From assembly GCF_003259525.1 (NCBI RefSeq), contig NZ_QLLO01000003.1, forward strand, positions 186,748 to 250,747: DNA of 64,000 bases, read 5' to 3'. The notes below the pieces were generated by a model that was not told the DNA's origin, made no database searches, and saw only the letters and a list, made by a program, of their open reading frames with translations. This stretch comes from Olleya aquimaris. GTDB lineage: Bacteria > Bacteroidota > Bacteroidia > Flavobacteriales > Flavobacteriaceae. Numbering within the stretch: the stretch's first letter is position 1; the number at the start of each line of letters is the position of its first letter. Both the position numbers and the translations under genes were made by a program. Below are positions 18,001-27,105 of the stretch, piece after piece.

Positions 18001-19572
18001 TTATTTTGCAATATTTACTGCTCTAGTCTCTCTAATTACAGTGACTTTTACTTGTCCTGGATATGTCATATCTGTTTGTATTTTTTGCGATATACTAAAC
18101 GATAAGTCTGCAGCATTTTGGTCGCTAACTTTCTCACTTTCTACAATCACACGTAATTCTCTACCTGCTTGTATTGCATAAGCTTTTTTTACTCCGTTAA
18201 ACCCAAACGCAATATCTTCTAGGTCTTTTAAACGTTGTATGTAACTATCTAGTACTTGTCTTCTTGCTCCAGGTCGCGCTCCAGAGATAGCATCACACAC
18301 TTGAATGATTGGAGACAATAACGACTTCATTTCTATCTCGTCGTGGTGAGCACCAATTGCATTACACACTTCTTCTTTTTCACCATATTTTTCAGCCCAT
18401 TGCATACCTAATATAGCGTGAGGTGTTTCCATATCTGCTTCTGCATCCGGAACTTTACCTATATCGTGTAATAATCCAGCACGTTTAGCTAATTTAGGAT
18501 TTAAACCTAGTTCTGCAGCCATAACACCACAAAGTTTTGCTACTTCACGTGAGTGCTGTAATAAGTTTTGTCCGTAAGACGAACGATACTTCATACGTCC
18601 TACCATTTTAATTAATTCTGGATGTAATCCATGAATCCCTAAATCGATAACCGTACGCTTACCAACTTCTATAATTTCTTGTTCTATTTGTTTTTGAGTT
18701 TTATTAACTACCTCTTCTATACGTGCTGGGTGGATACGACCATCTGTAACTAATTTATGAAGGGATAGACGTGCAACCTCTCTTCTAACAGAGTCAAAGC
18801 AAGATAATATAATTGCTTCTGGTGTATCGTCCACAATAATCTCTACACCTGTTGCAGCCTCTATAGCACGAATGTTTCGTCCTTCACGACCAATTATACG
18901 TCCTTTTACATCATCACTTTCAATGTTAAAAACAGACACACAATTATCTACTGCTTCTTCTGTACCAATACGTTGGATGGTGTTAATAATAATCTTTTTA
19001 GCATCTTGCTGTGCAGTTAGCTTAGCTTCTTCCATTTTATCTTGGATATAAGCCATAGCGTCACTCTTAGCTTCACCTTTTAAAGATTCTACCAATTGTG
19101 CTTTTGCTTCTTCTGCGGACAAGCTAGAGATAACTTCTAATTGCTCTACTTGACTTTTATGTAATCTATCTAACTCTTCTTGTTTTTTCTCTAAAACATC
19201 TAATCTGTGATTGTAATCTTTTACTTTTTCTTCTATATCACTATTTAGTTTTTTATTTTTAGATAACTCGCTAGATATTTGCGACTCTTTATCTCTTATA
19301 CGTTTTTCGGCATCAGCCATTTTCTTGTCACGAGATAAAATAACCTTTTCATGCTCTGCCTTAAGCTCTAAAAATTTTTCTTTTGCTTGAAGTATTTTAT
19401 CTTTTTTAATACCCTCTCCCTCAACATTTGCCTCTTTTAAGATACTAGCAGCAGATTTTTTTGCACTTTTAATAAGCTTTGATGCGTTGTTTCGCTCTAA
19501 CACTTTAGCTATTATAAAACCTATAAGGGCTCCTATTGCAATACCTGCTATAATTAAAATTGTATTATCCAT
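18001..19572 (-). CDS. rny: Ribonuclease Y
   Basis: 523 aa from the ATG at 19572 ([10 protein letters not shown]); a longer frame to 19704 runs into the 6S-like RNA and was rejected. Endoribonuclease that initiates mRNA decay. The order is typical: N-terminal membrane anchor (residues 3-25), long coiled coil (about 30-190), KH domain ([19 protein letters not shown]) and a metal-dependent HD domain (AGLLHDIGK). Length agrees with the Firmicute enzyme. It follows the 6S-like RNA and zapA on the same strand; the RNA terminator ends 19 bp before its start codon. Confidence 0.94.
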   Translation of the reverse strand: MDNTILIIAGIAIGALIGFIIAKVLERNNASKLIKSAKKSAASILKEANVEGEGIKKDKILQAKEKFLELKAEHEKVILSRDKKMADAEKRIRDKESQISSELSKNKKLNSDIEEKVKDYNHRLDVLEKKQEELDRLHKSQVEQLEVISSLSAEEAKAQLVESLKGEAKSDAMAYIQDKMEEAKLTAQQDAKKIIINTIQRIGTEEAVDNCVSVFNIESDDVKGRIIGREGRNIRAIEAATGVEIIVDDTPEAIILSCFDSVRREVARLSLHKLVTDGRIHPARIEEVVNKTQKQIEQEIIEVGKRTVIDLGIHGLHPELIKMVGRMKYRSSYGQNLLQHSREVAKLCGVMAAELGLNPKLAKRAGLLHDIGKVPDAEADMETPHAILGMQWAEKYGEKEEVCNAIGAHHDEIEMKSLLSPIIQVCDAISGARPGARRQVLDSYIQRLKDLEDIAFGFNGVKKAYAIQAGRELRVIVESEKVSDQNAADLSFSISQKIQTDMTYPGQVKVTVIRETRAVNIAK

Positions 19573-19590
19573 TTTTGATTGTTTATATAT

Positions 19591-19782
19591 AAAAAAAAAG
19601 CCTACACTAATTTTGGTTTTGTATAAACTCCTTAAAAACAAGTTTAGGGCTAACAAGCTGATCAATAATCTGCCTAAATAGTAATAAATTACTATTAGCA
19701 GCACGCTTTTACAGCTTAAAACTCACCCTTTTTAAAGAATTAACGTTGAGTTTATCAAAAAAATAATTAATGTAGGCAGTAA
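19591..19782 (-). ncRNA. ssrS: 6S RNA-like rod-shaped RNA
   Basis: Read on the minus strand this gap folds into one long rod of about 190 nt. The closing stem is 13 bp (GCCTACATTAATT near 19765-19777 with AATTAGTGTAGGC at 19600-19612, one G-T pair). Next come ATAAACTC/GAGTTTAT, then an unpaired internal region, then GGG/CCC and AAGCTG/CAGCTT, and finally an apical hairpin AATAGTAA/TTACTATT. The 3' arm is followed by nine T, forming its own terminator. A rod with a central bubble next to zapA is the known 6S RNA (ssrS) arrangement, where it binds RNA polymerase holoenzyme in stationary phase. Ends are approximate. Confidence 0.8.
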
Positions 19783-19809
19783 CCTAATATTGTTATGTTA
19801 TAAGAACGT

Positions 19810-20103
19810 TTATAAACTAAGATGTGATTGTAACATATCATTTAAAGCTTCTAACTTATCCTGAACTTGTTCAGTCACTTGGTTTTTATCTAGTGCTTTC
19901 TGTTCTACTTGACTTGCAAATTGTAAAGCACACATGGCTAATACGTCTTGCTTATCTCTAACAGAATAGCTTTGCTCAAATTGTGTGATCATAGCCTCAA
20001 TCTTTTTTGCTGCTAAACGCAATCCTTCTTCTTGACTAGGTGCAATAGTTAATGGGTAGACTCTGTTTGCTATAGATAATTTTATTTTAAGCGTGTCTGC
20101 CAT
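19810..20103 (-). CDS. zapA: Cell division protein ZapA
   Basis: 97 aa. The N-terminal beta-hairpin (LKIKLSIANRVYPLTI) and following helix (LRLAAKKIEAMI), then a long C-terminal helix, match ZapA, which cross-links FtsZ filaments at the division ring. It lies 16 bp after a coiled-coil protein gene and just upstream of the 6S-like RNA and rny on the same strand. Confidence 0.88.
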   Translation of the reverse strand: MADTLKIKLSIANRVYPLTIAPSQEEGLRLAAKKIEAMITQFEQSYSVRDKQDVLAMCALQFASQVEQKALDKNQVTEQVQDKLEALNDMLQSHLSL

Positions 20104-20119
20104 AAAAACTATGTTAACA

Positions 20120-20410
20120 TTAACTTGACAACTGACTTATACAATGGTCAATATCTCTTATTAATGTATTTATTTTGAGCTTAGTTTCTCGTTTATCATT
20201 GTCACTGCCTAGTATGGTATTAGCCATTTTTAAAGTGTTATACTTTTCTTGCCAAGTCTCTAATTCTAAATCCTTTGCAACTAATTTAGATTGAGATTGT
20301 TCTAAAGCTTCTTTAAGCTTTGCGTTTTCTAGTTTTAAAACTTGTTGTCTGTGTAAGACTTTACTAATTTTATTTTCTAGAGCATCAACAATGGTTTCAA
20401 TCTTACTCAT
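20120..20410 (-). CDS. Small coiled-coil protein, ZapB-like
   Basis: 96 aa, almost wholly a predicted coiled coil with heptads (IVDALENKISKVLHRQQVLKLENAKLKEAL) and rich in Glu, Lys, Leu and Gln. It precedes zapA by 16 bp on the same strand. By size, composition and neighbour it may be a ZapB-type division-ring partner of ZapA, but low-complexity coiled coils resemble one another, so this remains an inference. Confidence 0.7.
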   Translation of the reverse strand: MSKIETIVDALENKISKVLHRQQVLKLENAKLKEALEQSQSKLVAKDLELETWQEKYNTLKMANTILGSDNDKRETKLKINTLIRDIDHCISQLSS

Positions 20411-20586
20411 GAACTAATACTAATACTTATCTTACAAAGTTAATCAAACCATAATACTTTACAATTAATTTTTCATAAAATTTTCAATACTATTTAATAT
20501 ATCTCATTTTCAACAGTATGGCTTAGTCTTTGATTTTACTTTGGTAATTAAAAGCTTATTTCTATTTTAGCAGTAACCATTTTTTT

Positions 20587-22275
20587 ATGCGAAACACACT
20601 TATATTTTTCATTTTATTTTCTGTTTTTAGTCAAGCCCAAGACATCTATCCTCAAGATTATTTTAGATCGCCTTTAGATATAGAACTAGTTTTATCAGGG
20701 ACTTTTGCAGAGCTTAGAAGTAATCATTTCCACTCTGGATTAGATATTAAAACTAAACAACGAGAAGGTCTCAATGTTTATGCGACAGCAAGTGGTTATG
20801 TTAGCAGGATTAAAGTCTCACATTACGGTTACGGAAAAGCCATATATGTCACACATCCAAATGGTTATGTAACCGTTTATGGGCATGTACAACGTTTTTC
20901 TGATAAAATTGAAGCCTATGTTAAAAAGCTTCAATACAAAAAAGAAAGTTTTGAAATTGAATTATTCCCTGATTTAAACGACTTAGTTGTAACTAAGGGT
21001 GACATCATTGCTTATTCAGGAAACACTGGTGGTTCTGGAGGACCTCACCTACATTATGAAATTAGAGATAATCAAGAAAGACCCATTAATCCTTTGCTTT
21101 TTGGTTTAAAAGTGAAGGATACTAAAAAACCTTTGGTTAGTAGTGTTTACGCCTATCCAATTAATGACTTATCGCATGTTAATGGTTCTAATTTAAAACA
21201 AAAATTACGCCTTATTCCTTTAAACAATGGGGATTATAAAACCGAAGATTTAACTGCTTATGGTAAAATTGGATTTGCTGTTAATACTATTGATAGACAG
21301 GATTTAGCTGCCAATAAAAATGGTGTTTTTAAAATTGAAACTTTTTATAACGGGATGCAAAATTTTACAATAGATTTTAGAAAATTCTCATTTAGCGAAA
21401 CTAAGCATCTTAATCGATTAATAGATTATAAGCATTACAAAGACGAAAAAGAACGCTTGCAAAAATTATTTATAGATAGTAATAACCCTTTAAGTTTATA
21501 TAAAAATGTTATTGATGATGGTTATTTAATTATTTATGACACCTTATCAAATGTCTACAAAGTAAAAATCACAGATTTTGAAGGTAATCAAACCAATATT
21601 GATATCAATATTAAAGGTATAGATCAACAACCTAATGATGTTGCCGAAACTTTTACGTCTCCCTACTATATTAAAACCAACGAAGTAAATGTATTAGAAG
21701 ATCAAAATATTAAAGTAGAATTCCCTAAACAAACCTTTTACGAAGATTTTTTTATAGATTTTAAAGTTAGTGGAGATACCTTAAAATTAGATGACAACAA
21801 CAAAGCAGTTAAAAAGTATTTTAAAATTTCTTATGATGTTAGCAGCTATTCACCTAAAGACTTAAAACAACTATATATAGCTAATGTGGTAGGATGGAAT
21901 AATTTTTTAAACTACTCTTCTACCAAACAAGAAAAAAACACATTGTATACTAGGACTAAAAACCTTGGTACCTATTGTTTAACAAGAGATACTGTAAAAC
22001 CTACAATAACACCTGTAAGTTTTAAAGATGGTCAATGGTTAAGTAAATACCGTTTTTTAAAACTTAAAATTGAGGATAAAGAATCAGGGATTTCTAACTA
22101 CAGAGCTACTATTAATGACCAATGGATATTAATGGAATACGATTATAAAACAAAGACCTTAACATACGATTTTAACGATAAAGTCGTTACAGATACTAAG
22201 AATAATTTAAAAGTTATTGTTACAGATAATGTAGGAAATAGCAGTACATTTGAAGCAAGCTTTTTTAGAAAATAA
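20587..22275 (+). CDS. M23 family peptidoglycan endopeptidase
   Basis: 562 aa with signal peptide (MRNTLIFFILFSVFSQAQ). The LytM/M23 domain occupies about 35-175: zinc ligands H49 and D53 (HFHSGLD) and the H154-L-H156 pair in GGPHLHYEIRD. It probably cleaves peptide cross-links of murein in the periplasm. A long C-terminal region (about 180-562) of beta-sandwich character has no motif I recognise and may bind cell wall or a partner. The TonB-dependent receptor gene starts 9 bp later in the same frame. Confidence 0.88.
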   Translation: MRNTLIFFILFSVFSQAQDIYPQDYFRSPLDIELVLSGTFAELRSNHFHSGLDIKTKQREGLNVYATASGYVSRIKVSHYGYGKAIYVTHPNGYVTVYGHVQRFSDKIEAYVKKLQYKKESFEIELFPDLNDLVVTKGDIIAYSGNTGGSGGPHLHYEIRDNQERPINPLLFGLKVKDTKKPLVSSVYAYPINDLSHVNGSNLKQKLRLIPLNNGDYKTEDLTAYGKIGFAVNTIDRQDLAANKNGVFKIETFYNGMQNFTIDFRKFSFSETKHLNRLIDYKHYKDEKERLQKLFIDSNNPLSLYKNVIDDGYLIIYDTLSNVYKVKITDFEGNQTNIDINIKGIDQQPNDVAETFTSPYYIKTNEVNVLEDQNIKVEFPKQTFYEDFFIDFKVSGDTLKLDDNNKAVKKYFKISYDVSSYSPKDLKQLYIANVVGWNNFLNYSSTKQEKNTLYTRTKNLGTYCLTRDTVKPTITPVSFKDGQWLSKYRFLKLKIEDKESGISNYRATINDQWILMEYDYKTKTLTYDFNDKVVTDTKNNLKVIVTDNVGNSSTFEASFFRK

Positions 22276-22284
22276 ATTATCACT

Positions 22285-24750
22285 TTGAAAAAACCTAACC
22301 ACACCTTAAAAATACTTGCTTTTTTATTCCCTCTATTTTGTTTAGCTCAAACAGGAACTTTAAAAGGTGTTATTTTAAACGAATTTAACCAGCCTTTAGA
22401 TGCAGTCAATATTAAAAGTGATGACCAAGGAACACAATCCAATCAAAATGGTTACTATGAGCTAAAAATACCTGCAAATACAGATGTTAAAGTTGTATTC
22501 TCTCATATCTCACATAAAAATATTACTGCAACATTCAACTTGAAAAATGGAGAGAGCTTAACTTTTAATCCTGTTATGAAGGAAGATGTTGAACAAATTT
22601 CTACAGTAATCATAAACAGTAAAAAAAGAAAAGATGTAGAAGGTATTGTTAACATCGATCCTGCTACGTTAATTAAAATTCCTGGTGCACAAGCTGGAGT
22701 AGAAAACTTATTAAAAACATTACCAGGTGTTAGTAGTAATAACGAGTTAAGTACACAGTATTCCGTTAGAGGTGGAAATTATGACGAAAATTTAATTTAT
22801 GTCAATGGAATTGAGGTTTACAGACCCTTTTTAATCCGTTCTGGACAACAAGAAGGTTTAAGCTTTGTTAATTCGGATTTAGTACAAAATGTCGATTTTT
22901 CTGCTGGTGGATTTCAAGCTAAGTATGGAGATAAATTATCTTCTGTTTTAGACATTACCTATCGTAAACCCTTTGAAAATGCAGTAGCAGTAGATGCTAG
23001 TTTATTAGGTGCAAGTGTTGCAATTGAAACTGCAAGTAAAGATTCTAAATTTACTGGTATTGTTGGCTTACGTTACAGGGACAATAGTTTATTAGTTAAT
23101 GCAAAAGAGACCGAAACTAACTTCAACCCTACTTTTGTAGATGTGCAAAGTTATTTAACCTATCAGTTTACAGATAAATTAGAAATTAGCTTTTTAGGGA
23201 ATGCCTCTCTAAATAAATACAATTATATTCCGCTTACACGTCAAACCAATTTTGGTACTTTAGACAATCCTTTAGCTTTAATTGTACAATACCAAGGACA
23301 AGAAAAAGACCGCTACCAGACCTTATTTGGAGCTTTAAGTGCTAATTATGATGTAAACGACGATTTATCAGTCGCATTAGTTACTTCTACTTATCACACT
23401 ACTGAAGAAGAGTATTTCGATATTTTAGCACAATATGCATTAGGTGAAGTCAATAGTAATATTGGAGATGAAAATTTAGGAGAAGTAGAATTTGCTGAAG
23501 GTATTGGTAGCCAATTAAACCATGGTCGTAACGATTTGGATGCATTAATTACTAATGTTGAAGCTAAAGGAACTTACACAAAAGATGACAACGAGTTTAA
23601 GTTTTCTGTTAAATATACCAACGAAGATATTCGTGACCGATTAATAGAATGGGAAGTTATAGATTCTGCTGGATTTTCTATCAATCCTCCAAGTTCAGAC
23701 GCGTTTAACGATCAACCTTACACACCCTATGAAGGTCCATTAGAAGCTTTTCAAAATGTAAGAGCAAGAAATAATACCACCATTACTAGAATACAAGCTT
23801 ACTTACAATGGAGCAAACGTAGTACCATTGGTGACCATGACGTTTGGTATAATGCTGGTGTTAGAAGTCATAGTTGGACCGTTAATGATGAAGCCTCTAA
23901 TCAGGAAGTCTCACAATCTGTTTTTAGTCCACGTGCGCAATTTGCTATCAAACCCAATTGGGAAAAAGATATGTTGTTTAGGATTAGTGGTGGATTATAC
24001 TATCAACCACCTTTTTACAGAGAATTGCGTGACCAAAATGGTGTTGTACAATCAGATGTTAAAGCACAAAAATCATTACATGTCGTATTAGGTAACGATT
24101 ATAGTTTTAAAATGTGGGACAGACCTTTTAAACTTACAAGCGAGGCGTATTATAAAAAACTAACAGACGTAAATCCGTACACTTTAGAAAACGTACGTAT
24201 TAGATATCGTGCCAATAACAATGCAGAAGCATTTGCTTATGGATTGGATTTAAGACTTAATGGCGAGTTTGTTCCAGGAACAGAAAGCTGGTTTAGTTTT
24301 GGATATTTAAAAACTGAAGAAAACATCAATAACAGAGGTTATATTGCGCGTCCTACAGACCAGCGTTTAAAATTTGCTGCGTTGTTTCAAGATTATGTTC
24401 CAAACATACCAAGCATGAAAATGTATTTAAACTTAGTATATAATACAGGATTACCAGGTGGATCACCAAGTTATGCAGACCCTTATGTGTTTCAGAGTAG
24501 ATTACCAGATTACAAACGTGCAGATATTGGCTTTCAGTTTGTGTTAGTAGACAAAGATAAGCAATTTGATAGTGGATGGAAAAAACCATTCAAAGATTTA
24601 TCCTTTGGATTTGAGATTTTTAACGTATTCAACGTACAAAACTCGATAACAAATACTTGGGTTAGAGATGTCTATAGCAAACGTCAATATGCTATACCTA
24701 ACTACTTAACACCTCGTGTGTTTAATGTTAGAACTACGATGCGTTTTTAA
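22285..24750 (+). CDS. TonB-dependent outer-membrane receptor
   Basis: 821 aa starting at a TTG codon (22285); no ATG occurs in frame until about residue 98, and the TTG gives a clean signal peptide ending FCLAQ. A carboxypeptidase-regulatory-like domain (about 22-105, GTLKGVILNEFNQPLDAV) precedes the plug (LLKTLPGVSSNNELSTQYSV, about 150-230) and a 22-strand barrel ending in RTTMRF with terminal Phe. It imports an unknown ligand using TonB energy. It follows the M23 peptidase by 9 bp, suggesting co-expression; no SusD partner is present, so it is not a polysaccharide-utilisation SusC. Confidence 0.88.
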   Translation: MKKPNHTLKILAFLFPLFCLAQTGTLKGVILNEFNQPLDAVNIKSDDQGTQSNQNGYYELKIPANTDVKVVFSHISHKNITATFNLKNGESLTFNPVMKEDVEQISTVIINSKKRKDVEGIVNIDPATLIKIPGAQAGVENLLKTLPGVSSNNELSTQYSVRGGNYDENLIYVNGIEVYRPFLIRSGQQEGLSFVNSDLVQNVDFSAGGFQAKYGDKLSSVLDITYRKPFENAVAVDASLLGASVAIETASKDSKFTGIVGLRYRDNSLLVNAKETETNFNPTFVDVQSYLTYQFTDKLEISFLGNASLNKYNYIPLTRQTNFGTLDNPLALIVQYQGQEKDRYQTLFGALSANYDVNDDLSVALVTSTYHTTEEEYFDILAQYALGEVNSNIGDENLGEVEFAEGIGSQLNHGRNDLDALITNVEAKGTYTKDDNEFKFSVKYTNEDIRDRLIEWEVIDSAGFSINPPSSDAFNDQPYTPYEGPLEAFQNVRARNNTTITRIQAYLQWSKRSTIGDHDVWYNAGVRSHSWTVNDEASNQEVSQSVFSPRAQFAIKPNWEKDMLFRISGGLYYQPPFYRELRDQNGVVQSDVKAQKSLHVVLGNDYSFKMWDRPFKLTSEAYYKKLTDVNPYTLENVRIRYRANNNAEAFAYGLDLRLNGEFVPGTESWFSFGYLKTEENINNRGYIARPTDQRLKFAALFQDYVPNIPSMKMYLNLVYNTGLPGGSPSYADPYVFQSRLPDYKRADIGFQFVLVDKDKQFDSGWKKPFKDLSFGFEIFNVFNVQNSITNTWVRDVYSKRQYAIPNYLTPRVFNVRTTMRF

Positions 24751-24845
24751 TTAAAAAACACTTAAGTTTTTACTACACCACTTGCTTTTTGGTTAATAGT
24801 TAGTTAATTAACAAATCCTTATAGAAACAAACGACTACCTAGCGT

Positions 24846-24853
24846 TATCTTTG
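24846..24853 (+). promoter_or_regulatory. -7 promoter element of the Lacal_2735 gene
   Basis: TATCTTTG matches TAnnTTTG exactly and lies 13 bp before the ATG at 24867. No clear -33 TTG is visible at the expected distance. Confidence 0.42.
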
Positions 24854-24866
24854 AAAATAAAAAATC

Positions 24867-25034
24867 ATGTTTGGAATATTTAAAAAGAAAAGTCAGCTAG
24901 ATAAGCTTCAAGAGCAATATAAAAAACTATTAGAAGAATCTTATAAATTATCAACCACTAATAGAAGTGAAAGCGATAAAAAACAAGCTGAAGCACAAAA
25001 TATATTGCAACAGATAGAAATCTTACAACAATAA
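24867..25034 (+). CDS. Lacal_2735 family small protein
   Basis: 55 aa, beginning MFGIFKKKSQLDKLQ and ending in ILQQIEILQQ. I recognise it as the small Lacal_2735 family found across Flavobacteriaceae: a basic N-terminal MFGxFKKK followed by an amphipathic helix with QYKKLLEESYKLS and TNRxxSD motifs. The function is unknown. The gene has its own -7 box (TATCTTTG). Its stop codon is directly adjacent to the stop codon of the convergent hydrolase gene, with no bases between. Confidence 0.82.
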   Translation: MFGIFKKKSQLDKLQEQYKKLLEESYKLSTTNRSESDKKQAEAQNILQQIEILQQ

Positions 25035-25817
25035 CTATCGCTTTATATTTATAAACTGGATAGTGGTTGTATTAAACAATTTTGGTTGCTCTACATTAAC
25101 CACATGTCCACATTTTTCTACAACATATAAAATAGCTGTTGTGTGCGATTTAACAATAGTTTTAATAGAGGGTAAAAACAAATGATCCTCTGCTCCCATC
25201 ACATACAACGTTGGGATTTTGATGTCTTTTGCTCTAAAAAACCGAAGTAAGGGATTAATTTCTGAAGTTAATTTAAACCATCTTATAAACTCCTTTTGGT
25301 ATAACTTCTTTGCTTCATTCACAAATAATAATCGTGATGATTTGTGATTTTTTTTCGGCATAATGATAAATGCGAAAAATTTATACAAATACATGTAAGG
25401 CACCACACTTTTAAAAACTACGCCAAGCTTCATAAGTATTTGAGAGCGTGTATTAAGCTTCATAATTGCACCACCTAGTATCATACTTTTAACACGGTTG
25501 GGATGCTTTTCGGCTAAATTTCTTATTAAAATAGTTCCTAAAGAAATACCAACAAAGTGCGAGGTTTCTATTTTTAAATAATCAATAACTTCTAAAATAT
25601 CGTGGGTAATCGAGTCAAACGTATATTTAGAATTAAAGGTATCTTTTAGCTTAGGCTTACTGTTTCCATGACCACGCAAATCTAAAATAAGTACATTAAA
25701 TTGGGATTTAAAATCTCTAATTTGTTTATACCAAATAGAACTGCTTCCTCCTGCGCCATGAACAAAAGTGACCCATTCAGAGGATTTAGGATGTACGTAT
25801 GTAGAGTAGTTGAGCAA
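25035..25817 (-). CDS. Alpha/beta hydrolase
   Basis: 260 aa from a TTG start at 25817; no in-frame ATG exists upstream before stops. Oxyanion-hole HGAGGSSSIW near residue 20, nucleophile Ser in VGISLGT (about 91), acid in MGAEDHLFLP and catalytic His in KCGHVVNVEQP form a complete triad. No signal peptide. The fold covers esterases, lipases, haloperoxidase-like and C-C hydrolases, so the substrate cannot be named. It ends exactly next to the Lacal_2735 stop codon and begins 38 bp after the cysteine desulfurase gene. Confidence 0.85.
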   Translation of the reverse strand: MLNYSTYVHPKSSEWVTFVHGAGGSSSIWYKQIRDFKSQFNVLILDLRGHGNSKPKLKDTFNSKYTFDSITHDILEVIDYLKIETSHFVGISLGTILIRNLAEKHPNRVKSMILGGAIMKLNTRSQILMKLGVVFKSVVPYMYLYKFFAFIIMPKKNHKSSRLLFVNEAKKLYQKEFIRWFKLTSEINPLLRFFRAKDIKIPTLYVMGAEDHLFLPSIKTIVKSHTTAILYVVEKCGHVVNVEQPKLFNTTTIQFINIKR

Positions 25818-25855
25818 TAGTTTTTTATGATTTATAAAAATACAACATAAAAGCC

Positions 25856-26995
25856 TTACACAAATTCTTTTAACACCTCAATAACATAATCGACCTCTTC
25901 TTTAGTATTGTATTTACTAAATGAAAAACGTAAAGAAGGTTTTTGCATATCCTTATCACACAATATCTGAGACAACACATGACTACCTTTAGCACTTCCG
26001 CTTTGACAAGCGCTACCTTTAGAACAAGCAATTCCTTTTAAATCCAATTGAAATAATAATATTGGTGCTTTTTCTGGTGCAATAGGTAAACACACATTTA
26101 AAACGGTATAACTGCTTTTTTCAAAATCAGCACAGCTACCATTAAAAGTCACCTCAGGGAAGTTGGCTTGTAGTTGTTGTATGAAGTATTTCTTAAGGTC
26201 TATGATGTATGCTTTTTCTTCTTCTAAATTATCATAAGCTAATTTTAAAGCCTCTTCTAATCCCACAATATTATGTACTGCTTCTGTACCAGCTCTGTAA
26301 CCACGCTCCTGCTCGCCTCCAAAAATTAAAGGTTTTAATCCAGAATTTTTTCTAACAAAAGCAAAACCAACACCTTTTGGTCCATGAAACTTATGTGCAC
26401 TTACTGCCATAAAATCTATAGGTATTTCTTGTAAATCTAATGTATAATGACCAACAGATTGTACAGTATCACTGTGGAACATTGCTTGGTTAGCTTTACA
26501 TAACTCGCCAACACGTTTAATATCTAGTACATTTCCAATTTCGTTATTAACGTGCATCAAACTAACTAATGTTTTTTTAGACGATTGTAGTAAATCTTCC
26601 AAATGCTTATAATCTACATGTCCATCTTTGTCTAAATCTACATACTTTACTGCAATACCATACTCGCGTTCTAATTGCTGTACTGTATATAACACTGCGT
26701 GATGTTCTATTCTAGAGGTGATTATTTGTTTAATACCTAAGTCTCTAACAGCACTTAAAAGCGCTAAGTTATCGGCTTCCGTACCACCAGAAGTAAAAAC
26801 AATCTCTGAAGCAGATACATTTAAATGTTTTGCTACCGTTTTTCTAGCTTGTTCAACCAATGCTTTGGCATTACGCCCAAAACTATGCGTAGAAGATGCG
26901 TTACCATAACAGTCATGCATCACTTGCGTCATTTTTTCTATAACTTCTGGTCTTAACTGCGTGGTTGCAGCACTATCAAAATAAACGGATTTCAT
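25856..26995 (-). CDS. Cysteine desulfurase (NifS/IscS-like, class V aminotransferase)
   Basis: 379 aa from the ATG at 26995 (MKSVYFDSAATTQL); a start at 27019 would add eight non-family residues. PLP-dependent enzyme that removes sulfur from cysteine for Fe-S clusters or thio-cofactors. PLP lysine K202 (SAHKFHGPKGVG) and the active-site loop cysteine C330 (GSACQSGSAKGSH) are present. No iscU/sufU gene is adjacent, so the acceptor is unclear. It is about 15 kb from the DndD/DndE-like cassette and in a core context, so I do not treat it as DndA, though it could in principle supply sulfur. Confidence 0.9.
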   Translation of the reverse strand: MKSVYFDSAATTQLRPEVIEKMTQVMHDCYGNASSTHSFGRNAKALVEQARKTVAKHLNVSASEIVFTSGGTEADNLALLSAVRDLGIKQIITSRIEHHAVLYTVQQLEREYGIAVKYVDLDKDGHVDYKHLEDLLQSSKKTLVSLMHVNNEIGNVLDIKRVGELCKANQAMFHSDTVQSVGHYTLDLQEIPIDFMAVSAHKFHGPKGVGFAFVRKNSGLKPLIFGGEQERGYRAGTEAVHNIVGLEEALKLAYDNLEEEKAYIIDLKKYFIQQLQANFPEVTFNGSCADFEKSSYTVLNVCLPIAPEKAPILLFQLDLKGIACSKGSACQSGSAKGSHVLSQILCDKDMQKPSLRFSFSKYNTKEEVDYVIEVLKEFV

Positions 26996-27078
26996 TGTGT
27001 TTTTGCTATTAATGGGCACAAAAATAGTTTAAATAAAATTAATTGCCATAAGCAGCGTTATAAGTTTGACAATTCTGT

Positions 27079-27086
27079 TATTTTTG
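27079..27086 (+). promoter_or_regulatory. -7 promoter element of the TSP3 lipoprotein gene
   Basis: TATTTTTG matches TAnnTTTG; the start codon is 20 bp further on. The -33 TTG is not obvious at normal spacing. Confidence 0.4.
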
Positions 27087-27105
27087 TCTTTTAAACTTTA
27101 AAATA

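Noticed and set aside
19573-19704. 44-residue N-terminal extension of RNase Y
   Set aside because: It would be coded by the 3' half of the 6S-like RNA and its terminator, and the ATG at 19572 starts the normal membrane anchor.
25856-26995. Cysteine desulfurase as DndA partner of the cassette
   Set aside because: It lies about 15 kb away in a core neighbourhood, outside the inverted repeats, and such enzymes are needed for Fe-S assembly anyway.
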